Assembly (NCBI RefSeq): GCF_002843305.1
Contig: NZ_PGSG01000109.1
Location: 1 to 64,000, forward strand
Reading direction: 5' to 3'
Length of the DNA stretch: 64,000 bases
Origin: Streptomyces barkulensis
Lineage (GTDB): Bacteria > Actinomycetota > Actinomycetes > Streptomycetales > Streptomycetaceae
The position numbers were made by a program, and so were the translations under genes. Within the stretch, counting starts at the first letter, position 1. Every line of letters begins with the position of its first letter. This document shows, piece after piece, positions 33,689 through 42,020 of this stretch. The notes under the pieces were generated by a model, which was not told the DNA's origin, made no database searches, and saw nothing but the letters and a program-made list of their open reading frames with translations.

Positions 33689-34915
33689 TCACACGGTGCT
33701 CTTCAGCGGCAGCACCGCGCTGATCCGGAAGCCGCCGCCGGGCCGCGGCCCGGCGTCCAGGCTGCCGCCGACCATGCCGACGCGCTCGCGCATGCCGATC
33801 AGCCCCTGACCGAGCCCGTCCAGCCCGCCGACCTCGTACAGCTCGCGCTGCGCGCCGCGGCCGTCGTCCTCGGCCAGCAGTGTCAGATCGTCGGTGCCGT
33901 AGGTCAGCCGCACCGTCGCGCCGACGTCGGGGCCGCCGTGCTTGCGGGTGTTGGTCAGCGCCTCCTGCACGATGCGGTACGCGGTCAGCTCGACGCTGCT
34001 GGGCAGCGGGCGGGGGGTGCCCTCGATGCGGAAGTCCACGGTCAGGCCCGCGCCGCGCACCTGCTCGACGAGGTCGGCGAGCTGCTCGACACCGGGCTGG
34101 GGCACGTACTCGCCGCCCTCGGTGTGCTCCCCGGTGCGCAGCACGCCCAGCAGTCTGCGCATCTCCGACAGCGCCTGGCGCCCGGTGCCGGAGATGGTCT
34201 CCAGCGCCTGCCGGGTCTGCTCGGGCGCGGTGTCCATGACGTAGGCGGCGCCGTCGGCCTGGACGACCATCACCGAGACGTTGTGCGCGACCACGTCGTG
34301 CAGCTCGCGCGCTATCCGGGCCCGCTCGGCGGCGACGGCGACCTTGGCCTGCGCCTCGCGCTCGCGCTCCAGGCGGGCGGCCCGCTCCTCCAGCTGCGCG
34401 TAGTAGGCGCGCCGGGTGCGCAGCGAGTCGCCCAGCACCCAGGCCAGCAGGAAGGTGGCGGTGAGGAAGACCGTGCCCAGCACCACGCCGGCGGTGCTCT
34501 GGCCCTCGTTGGGCCAGCGCAGGGTGTGGACGGTGGGCGCGGCCAGTGCGCCGGCGAGGGCCAGCCGGGAGGCCCAGCGGACGTTGCGGGAGGCGTTGGT
34601 GAAGACGATCACCAGCAGGGCGAAGTTGGCCGGCACCGGGAACGCGCCCGTCACCACCTCCGCCAGCCCCGCCCCGGCGGCCAGCAGCAGCATCTTCTCC
34701 GGCGCCCGGCGCCGCAGGGCCACCACGGTGCACAGGACCAGGACGATCGGGACGGAGGCGGCCTGCTGCACCTCCCCCTGCCCCAGCGACTCGGCCGACG
34801 GCGGGTGCGTCATGATCCCCACGAGCCACACGGCCGACATCACCAGCAGGACGGCGGCCCACGCCCCGTCGACGAGGGTGGGGTGCCTGCGTAGGAACTC
34901 GTAGAGCCGGTGCAC
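33689..34915 (-). CDS. Sensor histidine kinase (HisKA_3 type)
   Basis: 408 residues. Four to five membrane helices (about 18-35, 53-66, 74-90, 97-110, 140-165) with little extracellular sequence, so the signal may be in the membrane. A coiled linker leads to the dimerisation/phosphotransfer helix with RARIARELHDVVAHNVSVMV, the phospho-acceptor being His206. The ATPase domain shows N-box QEALTNTRKHGG, and G-box DDGRGAQ and GLGQGLIGMRERV. Partner of the response regulator just downstream. Confidence 0.93.
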   Translation of the reverse strand: MHRLYEFLRRHPTLVDGAWAAVLLVMSAVWLVGIMTHPPSAESLGQGEVQQAASVPIVLVLCTVVALRRRAPEKMLLLAAGAGLAEVVTGAFPVPANFALLVIVFTNASRNVRWASRLALAGALAAPTVHTLRWPNEGQSTAGVVLGTVFLTATFLLAWVLGDSLRTRRAYYAQLEERAARLEREREAQAKVAVAAERARIARELHDVVAHNVSVMVVQADGAAYVMDTAPEQTRQALETISGTGRQALSEMRRLLGVLRTGEHTEGGEYVPQPGVEQLADLVEQVRGAGLTVDFRIEGTPRPLPSSVELTAYRIVQEALTNTRKHGGPDVGATVRLTYGTDDLTLLAEDDGRGAQRELYEVGGLDGLGQGLIGMRERVGMVGGSLDAGPRPGGGFRISAVLPLKSTV

Positions 34916-34951
34916 ATAACCCAGCGTAGGCAGACCGGGTACGCGCGGGGG

Positions 34952-36061
34952 TCAACCGGACGGCCGATCCCCCGCCTCCCCGTGTACTCCCCAGGGTGGA
35001 GGCAGCGGGATCCCGCGGGGCTGGAGCAGCCAGGTGAAGGCGCCCAGGCCCGCCGGGCCGGTCAGCTCGGCGGCCTCGCCGGCGCGGCCCAGCAGCCGTA
35101 CGTAGGCGGCGGGGTCGCTCGACGCCAGGGCGAGCGGCGGCCGCGCGCCGCTCACGCCCAGGGCGCGCAGCGCCTCGCGCTGGGTCAGCGGCAGGCCCGG
35201 ACCGGTCGCCGGGGCCCCGGTGCGCTCGGCCGCCGCCGCGCACGCGTCCAGGGCGACATGGGCGGTCAGGTCGCACCGGCCGTCGGGGACGGGCCGCACC
35301 TCGCGGCCGTCGCGGTAGCCGGTGAGGGTGCCCAGCGGGGGGCGGGCGGCGCGGGTGTGGGCGTAGTCGACGGCGACGGCCAGTCCGCGCTCCAGGCAGG
35401 ACACCGCCCGCGCCCAGGCCGCGTCGCGGGGGCGGCCGATCTCCGCGCGCGCCCCCGGCTCGGGCGGCAGCGACCACCAGCGGTCCAGCCACCGGGCGTC
35501 CTCGCCGCTCACCGGCTCGCCCGGGTGCTCGGTACCGTCGGCGTCCACCAGGACGTACCGGGGGACGCCGTCCCCGCCGGTCTCGGCGACGTCCACGGGT
35601 ACGTCGTCCAGCCACTCGTTGGCGAACAGCAGCCCGACCGAGCCGCGCGGCGGGTCGGCGGACCAGGCGACGGCCGGGTCGAGTCCGTCCGGCCGGGGGG
35701 CGCGTTCGACGGCGTGGGGGCGCACCCGGGCCGCGAGATCGCCGGGGAGCGCGGGCAGTGCCGCCAGCACGCCGGTCAGCAGCTCGCCGCGGCCGGCGCC
35801 GTAGTCGATCAGCGCCAGTTCGCCGGGGCGCCCCAGCATCTCGTCCACGCGCCGCAGCAGTTCGGCCACCGCGCCCGCGAACAGCGGCGAGGCGTGCACG
35901 GAGGTGCGGAAGTGGGCGGCGGGGGCGTGGCGTACGAAGAAGCCCTCCGGGCCGTAGAGCGCCTCCTCGGCGGCCTCCCGCCAGCGCCGCGGGCCCCCCG
36001 CCGGTCCCTTCGCCGTTCCTCCCGCCGCCCCCGTCGCTCGCCGGTTCACTCGCCGCTTCAC
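34952..36061 (-). CDS. MidA/NDUFAF7-family SAM-dependent methyltransferase
   Basis: 369 residues of the Methyltransf_28 (DUF185) family. Family marks: ALYGPEGFF then FRTSVHASPLFAGAVAELL near the N-terminus, SAM loop LIDYGAGRGELL (motif I), and the active-site motif LLFANEWLDDVPVDV, matching the NEhhDAhPV consensus of MidA proteins. Mitochondrial NDUFAF7 dimethylates an arginine of the complex I 49-kDa subunit. The GTG at 36061 overlaps the nuoD2 stop (GTGA), so the two are translationally coupled, which strongly suggests NuoD2 is its substrate. SAM binding and target are inferred, not shown. Confidence 0.82.
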   Translation of the reverse strand: MKRRVNRRATGAAGGTAKGPAGGPRRWREAAEEALYGPEGFFVRHAPAAHFRTSVHASPLFAGAVAELLRRVDEMLGRPGELALIDYGAGRGELLTGVLAALPALPGDLAARVRPHAVERAPRPDGLDPAVAWSADPPRGSVGLLFANEWLDDVPVDVAETGGDGVPRYVLVDADGTEHPGEPVSGEDARWLDRWWSLPPEPGARAEIGRPRDAAWARAVSCLERGLAVAVDYAHTRAARPPLGTLTGYRDGREVRPVPDGRCDLTAHVALDACAAAAERTGAPATGPGLPLTQREALRALGVSGARPPLALASSDPAAYVRLLGRAGEAAELTGPAGLGAFTWLLQPRGIPLPPPWGVHGEAGDRPSG

Positions 36062-37269
36062 TTGTCGATGTCGCCGACGACGAAGAACATCGATCCCAGG
36101 ATCGCCACCATGTCGGACACCAGCGTGCCCGGCAGCAGCTCGGAGAGCACCTGGACGTTGTTGTACGAGGCCGAGCGGAGCTTGAGCCGGTACGGGGTCT
36201 TCTCCCCCTTGGAGACCAGGTAGTAGCCGTTGATGCCGAGCGGGTTCTCCGTCCAGGCGTAGGTGGCGCCCTCCGGGGCCTTGAGCACCTTGGGCAGCCG
36301 CTGGTTGACCGGGCCGGGCGGCAGCTCGGCGAGGCGGTCCAGGCAGGCGTCGGCGAGGTCGAGGGAGTTGCGGGTCTGCTCCAGCAGCACCTCGAAACGG
36401 GCCAGGCAGTCCCCCTCGGTGCGGGTGACGACCCGCAGCACGTCCGCCAGCTCCCCGTACGCCAGGTAGGGCTCGTCGCGGCGCAGGTCGAAGTCGACCC
36501 CGGAGGCGCGGGCGATGGGGCCGCTCACCCCGTAGGCGTGGACGGTTCCGGGGTCGAGCACGCCCACGCCGCGGGTGCGGCCGCGGAAGATCTCGTTGCC
36601 CAGGACGAGCCGGTCGTAGGTGCCCAGCTTCGCGCGGACGGCGGCCACCGCCTGCCGGGTGCGGCCGGGCCAGCCCGCCGGGAGGTCCTCCTTGAGGCCG
36701 CCGACCCGGTTGAACATGTAGTGGATGCGCCCGCCGGAGACCTCCTCCATGACGCGCTGGAGGTCCTCGCGCTCGGTGAAGGCGTGGAACATGGGCGTGA
36801 TGGCGCCCAGCTCCAGCGGATAGGAGCCGAGGAACATCAGGTGGTTGAGGACCCGGTTCAGCTCCGCCAGCAGAGTGCGCGCCCACACGGCCCGCTCGGG
36901 GACCTCCATGCCCAGCATCCGCTCGACGGCCATGACGACGCCGAGTTCGTTGGAGAAGGCCGACAGCCAGTCGTGGCGGTTGGCCAGGACGATGATCTGC
37001 CGGTAGTCGCGCGCCTCGAACAGCTTCTCCGCGCCGCGGTGCATGTAGCCGACCACCGGCTCGGCCGAGCCGATCCGCTCGCCGTCCAGTACGAGCCTCA
37101 GCCGCAGCACGCCGTGGGTGGAGGGGTGCTGGGGGCCGATGTTGAGCACCATGTCGGTGCTCTCCGCCGCGCCGCCGACGCCGACGGTGGTCACGGCCGC
37201 CGTGTTCCCGGCGGGGGCGGGGCGCTCGGCGGGCACGGCGGACTCGGCGTTGGTACCGGGATCGCTCAT
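36058..37269 (-). CDS. nuoD2: NADH-quinone oxidoreductase subunit D paralogue
   Basis: 403 residues homologous to the 49-kDa/NuoD subunit that lines the quinone site of complex I. A 38-residue disordered leader precedes MVLNIGPQHPSTHGVLRL, a nearly perfect NuoD start, followed by GYMHRGAEKLFEAR (Arg78), the counterpart of the arginine methylated in mitochondria. No other nuo genes are nearby, so this is a solitary paralogue. The C-terminus reads ILGSMFFVVGDIDK where canonical NuoD has a LDPVMGEVDR-like ending. ATG 37269 is chosen over an upstream start because the conserved region begins soon after. Role unknown; it may form part of an alternative complex. Confidence 0.9.
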   Translation of the reverse strand: MSDPGTNAESAVPAERPAPAGNTAAVTTVGVGGAAESTDMVLNIGPQHPSTHGVLRLRLVLDGERIGSAEPVVGYMHRGAEKLFEARDYRQIIVLANRHDWLSAFSNELGVVMAVERMLGMEVPERAVWARTLLAELNRVLNHLMFLGSYPLELGAITPMFHAFTEREDLQRVMEEVSGGRIHYMFNRVGGLKEDLPAGWPGRTRQAVAAVRAKLGTYDRLVLGNEIFRGRTRGVGVLDPGTVHAYGVSGPIARASGVDFDLRRDEPYLAYGELADVLRVVTRTEGDCLARFEVLLEQTRNSLDLADACLDRLAELPPGPVNQRLPKVLKAPEGATYAWTENPLGINGYYLVSKGEKTPYRLKLRSASYNNVQVLSELLPGTLVSDMVAILGSMFFVVGDIDK

Positions 37270-37384
37270 GGCCACCAGTCTGGCAGTCCGGCACCTCCGC
37301 CGGGAGGGGCGCCGCCCTCTCCCCTCGCCTGCCTCCCTCTCCTTCTCCTCCCCGCGGTGGATACGCACCGTCACCACCGCCGCC

Positions 37385-37390
37385 TACCCT
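37385..37390 (+). promoter_or_regulatory. -10 box for leaderless PH-domain gene
   Basis: TACCCT ends six bases before the ATG at 37397 with no Shine-Dalgarno sequence between. Confidence 0.45.
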
Positions 37391-37396
37391 TGCCGT

Positions 37397-37939
37397 ATGA
37401 GTCAGCTGACAGGGGGATCGTCCGGCGGGGAGACCGGGCGGGCCGGACACGCCGGGGAGCCCGGAGGGCCGGAGGACGCCGAGCGGTGGCGCGGCGTCGA
37501 ACGCGGGCTGCTGCGGATGCGCAGGACGCTGCTGACGGCCGTGTCCGTGCCGCTGGCCGTGGTGCTGGGCCCGGTCCTGTGGCTGACCGCCGGTCCGTGG
37601 TGGGCCGTCCTCGCCGCGGCGCCGGCGGCGGTCGCGCTGTGGGGATGGCGGGCCGTCGCCCGCAACTGGGCCTCCTGGCGGTACTCCGAGCGCGACGACG
37701 ACCTGCTGATCGAACGCGGGGTGGTGTGGCGCGGGCTGACCGTCGTGCCCTACGGCCGGATGCAGCTGGTGGAGGTCACCTCGGGGCCGCTGGAGCGGCA
37801 CTTCGGGCTGGCCCGGGTGCAGTTGCACACCGCCGCGGCGACGACCGACGCGCACATACCCGGACTCGCCCCCGAGGAGGCCGAGCGGCTGCGCGACCGG
37901 CTCACCGAGCTGGGCGAGGCCCGTTCGGCGGGGCTGTGA
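37397..37939 (+). CDS. PH-domain (YdbS-type) membrane protein
   Basis: 180 residues. Two close membrane helices (about 48-84) and a bacterial PH-like beta domain RYSERDDDLLIERGVVWRGLTVVPYGRMQLVEVTSGPLERHFGL, characteristic of the YdbS family. It pairs with the larger YdbT-type gene just downstream (25 bp), as in Bacillus, where such pairs are thought to act together in the envelope. Exact role unknown. Confidence 0.85.
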   Translation: MSQLTGGSSGGETGRAGHAGEPGGPEDAERWRGVERGLLRMRRTLLTAVSVPLAVVLGPVLWLTAGPWWAVLAAAPAAVALWGWRAVARNWASWRYSERDDDLLIERGVVWRGLTVVPYGRMQLVEVTSGPLERHFGLARVQLHTAAATTDAHIPGLAPEEAERLRDRLTELGEARSAGL

Positions 37940-37964
37940 CGGGCCCGGCCGCGAGGGGACTGTG

Positions 37965-39281
37965 ATGGCACTGCTCCAGCGCCCGGAGGGCAGGCGGCTG
38001 CACCCGGTCACCCCGTGGCGGCGGGCATGGGCGCCGCTGGCCGCGCTGTTCGCCTTCGCCGCGCAGGACCCGGAGCGGGCCCGGCAGGGCGTGGAGTCGC
38101 TGACGGCCGGCCGGCTGCTGGCGGCCCTGGCCCTGCTGCTGCCCGCGGCGGCGGCGTACGGCTTCCTGTCCTGGTGGATGACGAGCTACACGGTCACCGA
38201 GACCGAGCTGCGCATCCGCACCGGTCTGCTGTTCCGGCGCGTGGCCCACATCCGTCTGGACCGTCTCCAGGCGATCGACGTGGGGCGTCCCCTGCTGGCC
38301 CGCGTCGTGGGCGTGGCCAAGCTCAAGCTGGACGTGGTCGGCACGGACAAGAAGGACGAGCTGGCGTTCCTGGGCGAGCGGGACGCCGTCGCGCTCCGCG
38401 CCGAGCTGCTGGCACGGGCCTCGGGGATGGCGCCCGAGGCGGCCGCGGAAGTCGGCGAGGCGCCCTCCCGGGAGCTGGTGCGGGTCGGCACGCGGATGCT
38501 GGTGGTCTCACTGCTGCTGCTCGGCAGCGTCTGGGGCACGCTGGCCGCGGCGGTGGCCGTGCCCGCGCTCATCTGGTGGACGAGCGGCAGCCTCTGGCCC
38601 GCCCTGGCGGTGGCGGTGCCGCTGCTCAGCGGTGTGTGGCGCAGCGGTGTGGGCCGCTTCCTCACCGAGTTCGACTGGGTCGTCGCCGAGTCGCCGGACG
38701 GGATGCGGCTGGACCACGGGCTGCTGGACCGCGCCCATGCCACCGTCCCGCCCGGCCGCGTCCAGGCCGTCCGGATCGTCGAGCCGTGGCTGTGGCGGCG
38801 GCGCGGCTGGGTCCGGGTGGAGCTGGACGTGGCCGCCGGGGGGAACGAGGGCGGCCTGCTGCTTCCGGTGGCCACCCGTGAGACGGCCCGGGGCGTACTG
38901 GCGCGGGTGCTTCCCGGCGTCGACCCGGACGAGGCGGCGGCGTCCCTGGCCCCGGTGCCGCGCCGGGCCCGCTGGGTCGTACCGCTGTGGTGGCGGGGAT
39001 ACGGCCACGGGGTGACTCAGACGGTGTTCGCCTCCCGCAAGGGGCTGCTGTGCCGCACGCTGTCGCTGGTCCCGCACGCGAAGGTGCAGAGCGTCCGTTT
39101 CACCCAGGGCCCCTGGGAGCGGGCCTTCGGTCTGGCGGACGTCCACGTCGACCACGGTGCGAACGGCACGGTGGCGGCCGGGCTGCGGGCGGCGGAGGAG
39201 GCCCGGGCGGTGGTGGCCGCCCAGGCGGGGCGCTCCCGCACCGGGCGCCACCGGGCGCGTCCGGAGCGCTGGCTCACATAG
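37965..39281 (+). CDS. PH-domain (YdbT-type) membrane protein
   Basis: 438 residues with three PH-like modules, each after a hydrophobic pair: TVTETELRIRTGLLFRRVAHI (about residues 71-91) in the first, LEL-type strand VAESPDGMRLDHGLLDRAHATVPPG in the second, and TVFASRKGLLCRTLSLVPHAKVQSVRF in the third. Four to five membrane helices. The ATG at 37965 follows GAGGGGAC; a GTG three bases upstream is equally possible. Cotranscribed with the YdbS-type gene; topology suggests a membrane scaffold or lipid-sensing role. Confidence 0.82.
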   Translation: MALLQRPEGRRLHPVTPWRRAWAPLAALFAFAAQDPERARQGVESLTAGRLLAALALLLPAAAAYGFLSWWMTSYTVTETELRIRTGLLFRRVAHIRLDRLQAIDVGRPLLARVVGVAKLKLDVVGTDKKDELAFLGERDAVALRAELLARASGMAPEAAAEVGEAPSRELVRVGTRMLVVSLLLLGSVWGTLAAAVAVPALIWWTSGSLWPALAVAVPLLSGVWRSGVGRFLTEFDWVVAESPDGMRLDHGLLDRAHATVPPGRVQAVRIVEPWLWRRRGWVRVELDVAAGGNEGGLLLPVATRETARGVLARVLPGVDPDEAAASLAPVPRRARWVVPLWWRGYGHGVTQTVFASRKGLLCRTLSLVPHAKVQSVRFTQGPWERAFGLADVHVDHGANGTVAAGLRAAEEARAVVAAQAGRSRTGRHRARPERWLT

Positions 39282-39309
39282 CCGCGCCGGCCGAACGGGC
39301 AGGGGCGGA

Positions 39310-40494
39310 TCAGGCGGACCGGGTGCGGCGCAGGCCCCTGACCGGGCCCGCCGGCCGCGGCGCGCCGCCCGCGCTCTCGCCGTCCGCGGGAGCGGAACCC
39401 CCGTCCTCGCTCTCGTCACCGCCGGGCTCGCCCAGATCGATGACCTTGCCCGCGACGGCGGGCGAGGGGGTGCGGGCCGGGGTCTCGGGGGCGGTGCCGG
39501 AAGCGGGTGCGTCACCGGGGGCGCCGGCGCGGGCCGGGTCGTCCTCCTGGTCGGAGGAGGACCCGGCCGCGGGGGCCTGTGGTCCCGGGTCCCCGCGCCG
39601 CTTCCGGGCGCCCTGGGTGCCGAAGAAGTCGAATCCGCCGCGCTTGGGGGCACCGCTTCCGCGGCTCCCGGAGCCCTGCCCGTACGGCTCCCCCGGCCCC
39701 GCCGTACCGCCGCGCCGCGGCGCCCGCGGCCGCGGCGGCGCCGGCCGGGGCGGCTGAATCCGCTGGGCCTGCTGGGCCTGCTGGGCCTGCTGGGCCTGCT
39801 GGGCCTGCTGGGCCTGCTGGAGGGTACCCGGCTCCGGGGTCGGCACGGTCGCGGCCCCGCCCCGCTTCTCCCCCTCCTCGTGCCCCTCGCGCTCCCGCTG
39901 GCGGGCGGCGTTGAGCCGCAGCCGCCTGAGCGCCTCGTCCGCCTGGAGGTAGGTGAGCGGTGTGGGCGCGCCGGACGCCCTGCGGTGGTCGGCGGCCCCG
40001 GTGGTGAGCGCCTTCGCGGGCCCGGCGGTCTCCAGGGCGAGCTGCCGCCGCCCCTCCAGGGCGCTGGCCCGCTCGGTCTCGGCGGTGGCGTACCGGCGCA
40101 GCAGCGCGGCGTGCTCGGTGCGCAGCCTCTCCAGCTCGGCGCGCTTGCTCCGGAGCGTGTCCTCCGCCTTCCGGCGGATCTCCAGGGACTCCTCCAGCTC
40201 GGTCTCCAGCTCGGCCTGGCGTTCCTCGGCCCGCCACTCGGCCGTGGCCTTGGCCGCCCTGACCTCGCCGACCCGCCGGCCGGCCTCCCGGTCCCACCGC
40301 CGCAGCAGCACGGCCCCGGTGACGGCCGCCGCGGCGGCCGCGGCGGCCGGAAGGCGCAGTGCCGTCACCCCGGGGTCGCCCGCGTCCCCGATCAGCCAGG
40401 GGACCGCCGCGCTGACGAGCGCGACGGCCGCCACGGCGAACGGCGCGAGCATCCGGTGCAGGGGCGGCGCGTGGCGGTGGCGTCCTCGTGGCAT
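39310..40494 (-). CDS. Membrane protein with coiled coil and QQA repeats
   Basis: 394 residues. Two membrane helices near the N-terminus (about 18-36 and 46-66), then a long coiled coil (about 75-165: WRAEERQAELETELEESLEIRRKAEDTL and similar), a globular short region, and an unstructured C-terminal half rich in Gly, Pro and Arg. A perfect QQA triplet array (six copies) sits in the middle. Start ATG 40494 (MPRGRHRHAPP). Resembles no family I know; organisation suggests a membrane-anchored scaffold. Convergent with the PH gene and divergent from egtA. Confidence 0.75.
   Translation of the reverse strand: MPRGRHRHAPPLHRMLAPFAVAAVALVSAAVPWLIGDAGDPGVTALRLPAAAAAAAAVTGAVLLRRWDREAGRRVGEVRAAKATAEWRAEERQAELETELEESLEIRRKAEDTLRSKRAELERLRTEHAALLRRYATAETERASALEGRRQLALETAGPAKALTTGAADHRRASGAPTPLTYLQADEALRRLRLNAARQREREGHEEGEKRGGAATVPTPEPGTLQQAQQAQQAQQAQQAQQAQRIQPPRPAPPRPRAPRRGGTAGPGEPYGQGSGSRGSGAPKRGGFDFFGTQGARKRRGDPGPQAPAAGSSSDQEDDPARAGAPGDAPASGTAPETPARTPSPAVAGKVIDLGEPGGDESEDGGSAPADGESAGGAPRPAGPVRGLRRTRSA
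39762..39820. repeat. 9-bp minisatellite encoding QQA repeats
   Basis: Six perfect tandem copies of GCTGGGCCT (39762-39815) plus a partial copy, in frame within the 39310 gene, where the minus strand encodes Gln-Gln-Ala each time. Such perfect arrays change length by slippage. Confidence 0.9.
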
Positions 40495-40724
40495 GGCCTG
40501 GAATTTACCCTGTGCGCCGCCTCCGGATAGGTCTCCGTCCGTATTCGTTGTGCGTTCGCAGTCCAACCGAATGCCATGGCTTACCGGACCGCGCTCGCGG
40601 GTAGCGGGCGGACAGCGGGCCGACGGCCACGGCCGTCCGCCCGTCCTTGCAGGACGGACGTCCCGGACGGCGCCGGCAGGGGAATTGCGCGCGGTACCGG
40701 CCGCATCTGAGGAGGCAAGGCCCC

Positions 40725-42020
40725 ATGGCGTACGGAGAACCGGACGGAAGCGGCGGGAGCGGGCGGCTGACCGAGGACGCCGCCGAGTCGCGGGTCGCGA
40801 GGAGATGCTTCAGGACCGGCCCTCCCCGCCGCGTCGGCGTGGAGCTGGAGTGGCTGGTACACGACCGGGACGACCCGCGACGCGCCCTGTCGGCCGAGCG
40901 CCTCACCGGGGCCGTGGCCCGGCTGGAGGCGCCCGGCGGCCTGCCGGGCGGGAGCTCGCTCACCCGCGAGCCGGGCGGGCAGCTCGAACTCAGCTCCGCC
41001 CCGGCCGACTCCCTGAGCGAGTGCCTGGCGTCCGTGGCGACCGATCTGGACGTCCTGCGGCAGGCCGTGGAGACGTCCGGGCTGCGGCTCGTCGGCCGCG
41101 GCGTGGACGACGTCCGCCCGCTCGGCCGGGTGCTGGACCACCCCCGGTACCGGGCGATGGAGTCCTTCTTCGCCCGCTCGGGTCCGTGGGGCCGGGTGAT
41201 GATGTGCGCGACCGCGTCGGTCCAGGTGTCCCTGGACTCCGGCGACGGCACCGGGGGAACCTCGGGTTTCCGGCTCCGCTGGGAACTGGCCCACCGCCTC
41301 GGCCCGGTGCTGGTGGCGGCCTTCGCCAACTCCCCGTTCTGGCGGGGCCGCCCCTCGGGCTGGCGCTCGACCAGGCAGGCGGTCTGGGCACGCCTCGACC
41401 CGGGCCGCACCCGCACACCACGCGGCGGCGACCCCCGTACGGCCTGGGCCCGTTACGCGCTGGACGCGGAGCTGATGTGCCTGCGCCGCCCCGGTGCCGA
41501 CTGGGCGGCGCCGCCGGGGCTGAGCTTCCGCGCCTGGCTGCGCGATCCGCGCGGGGAGCGGCCCCCCACCGCCGAGGATCTGGACTACCACCTCAGCACG
41601 CTGTTCCCGCCCGTCCGGCCGCGTGGCTGGCTGGAGCTGCGGATGATCGACGCCCAGGCCGGTGACGGCTGGATCGTACCGACCGCGGTCGCCGCCGTCC
41701 TGCTGGACGACCCCCTCGCCGCCGACGCCGCGCTCGCGGCCACCGAGTCCCTCGCCCCGCCCGGGGAGCTGCCCGCCACGGCCGTGTGGCTGCGCGCGGC
41801 CCGGCTCGGCCCCGCCGCCCCGGAGCTGGGCAAGGCCGTACGGGCCTGTTTCGCCGCCGCCGAGGCCGCCCTGGCCCGGGCCCGCGTGCCCGCCGGGGTG
41901 CGCGACGCCGTGGCCCGCTTCGCCGAGCGCTACGCGGACCGCGGCCGCTGCCCCGCCGACGACCTGCTGGACACCGTCTGCCGGAGCACGGCAACCGCAC
42001 ACCGGAAGGAGACGCAGTGA
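40725..42020 (+). CDS. egtA: Ergothioneine synthesis: glutamate-cysteine ligase
   Basis: Makes gamma-glutamylcysteine, the sulfur donor used by EgtB. 431 residues, of the GCS2 glutamate-cysteine ligase family. Catalytic signs: VGVELEWLVHDRDDP, EPGGQLELSSAPADSL, MMCATASVQVSLDSGD, and RPRGWLELRMIDAQ with substrate-binding Arg/Glu. The ATG at 40725 follows GAGGAGG. Its stop overlaps the egtB start (GTGA), making the operon egtA-egtB-egtC-egtD. The first 30 residues are Gly-rich and less conserved. Confidence 0.92.
   Translation: MAYGEPDGSGGSGRLTEDAAESRVARRCFRTGPPRRVGVELEWLVHDRDDPRRALSAERLTGAVARLEAPGGLPGGSSLTREPGGQLELSSAPADSLSECLASVATDLDVLRQAVETSGLRLVGRGVDDVRPLGRVLDHPRYRAMESFFARSGPWGRVMMCATASVQVSLDSGDGTGGTSGFRLRWELAHRLGPVLVAAFANSPFWRGRPSGWRSTRQAVWARLDPGRTRTPRGGDPRTAWARYALDAELMCLRRPGADWAAPPGLSFRAWLRDPRGERPPTAEDLDYHLSTLFPPVRPRGWLELRMIDAQAGDGWIVPTAVAAVLLDDPLAADAALAATESLAPPGELPATAVWLRAARLGPAAPELGKAVRACFAAAEAALARARVPAGVRDAVARFAERYADRGRCPADDLLDTVCRSTATAHRKETQ

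Noticed and set aside
34952..38011. A 1019-codon minus-strand frame extending the methyltransferase upstream over nuoD2
   Set aside because: The methyltransferase is fully covered from the GTG at 36061, and nuoD2 occupies the region upstream in another frame.
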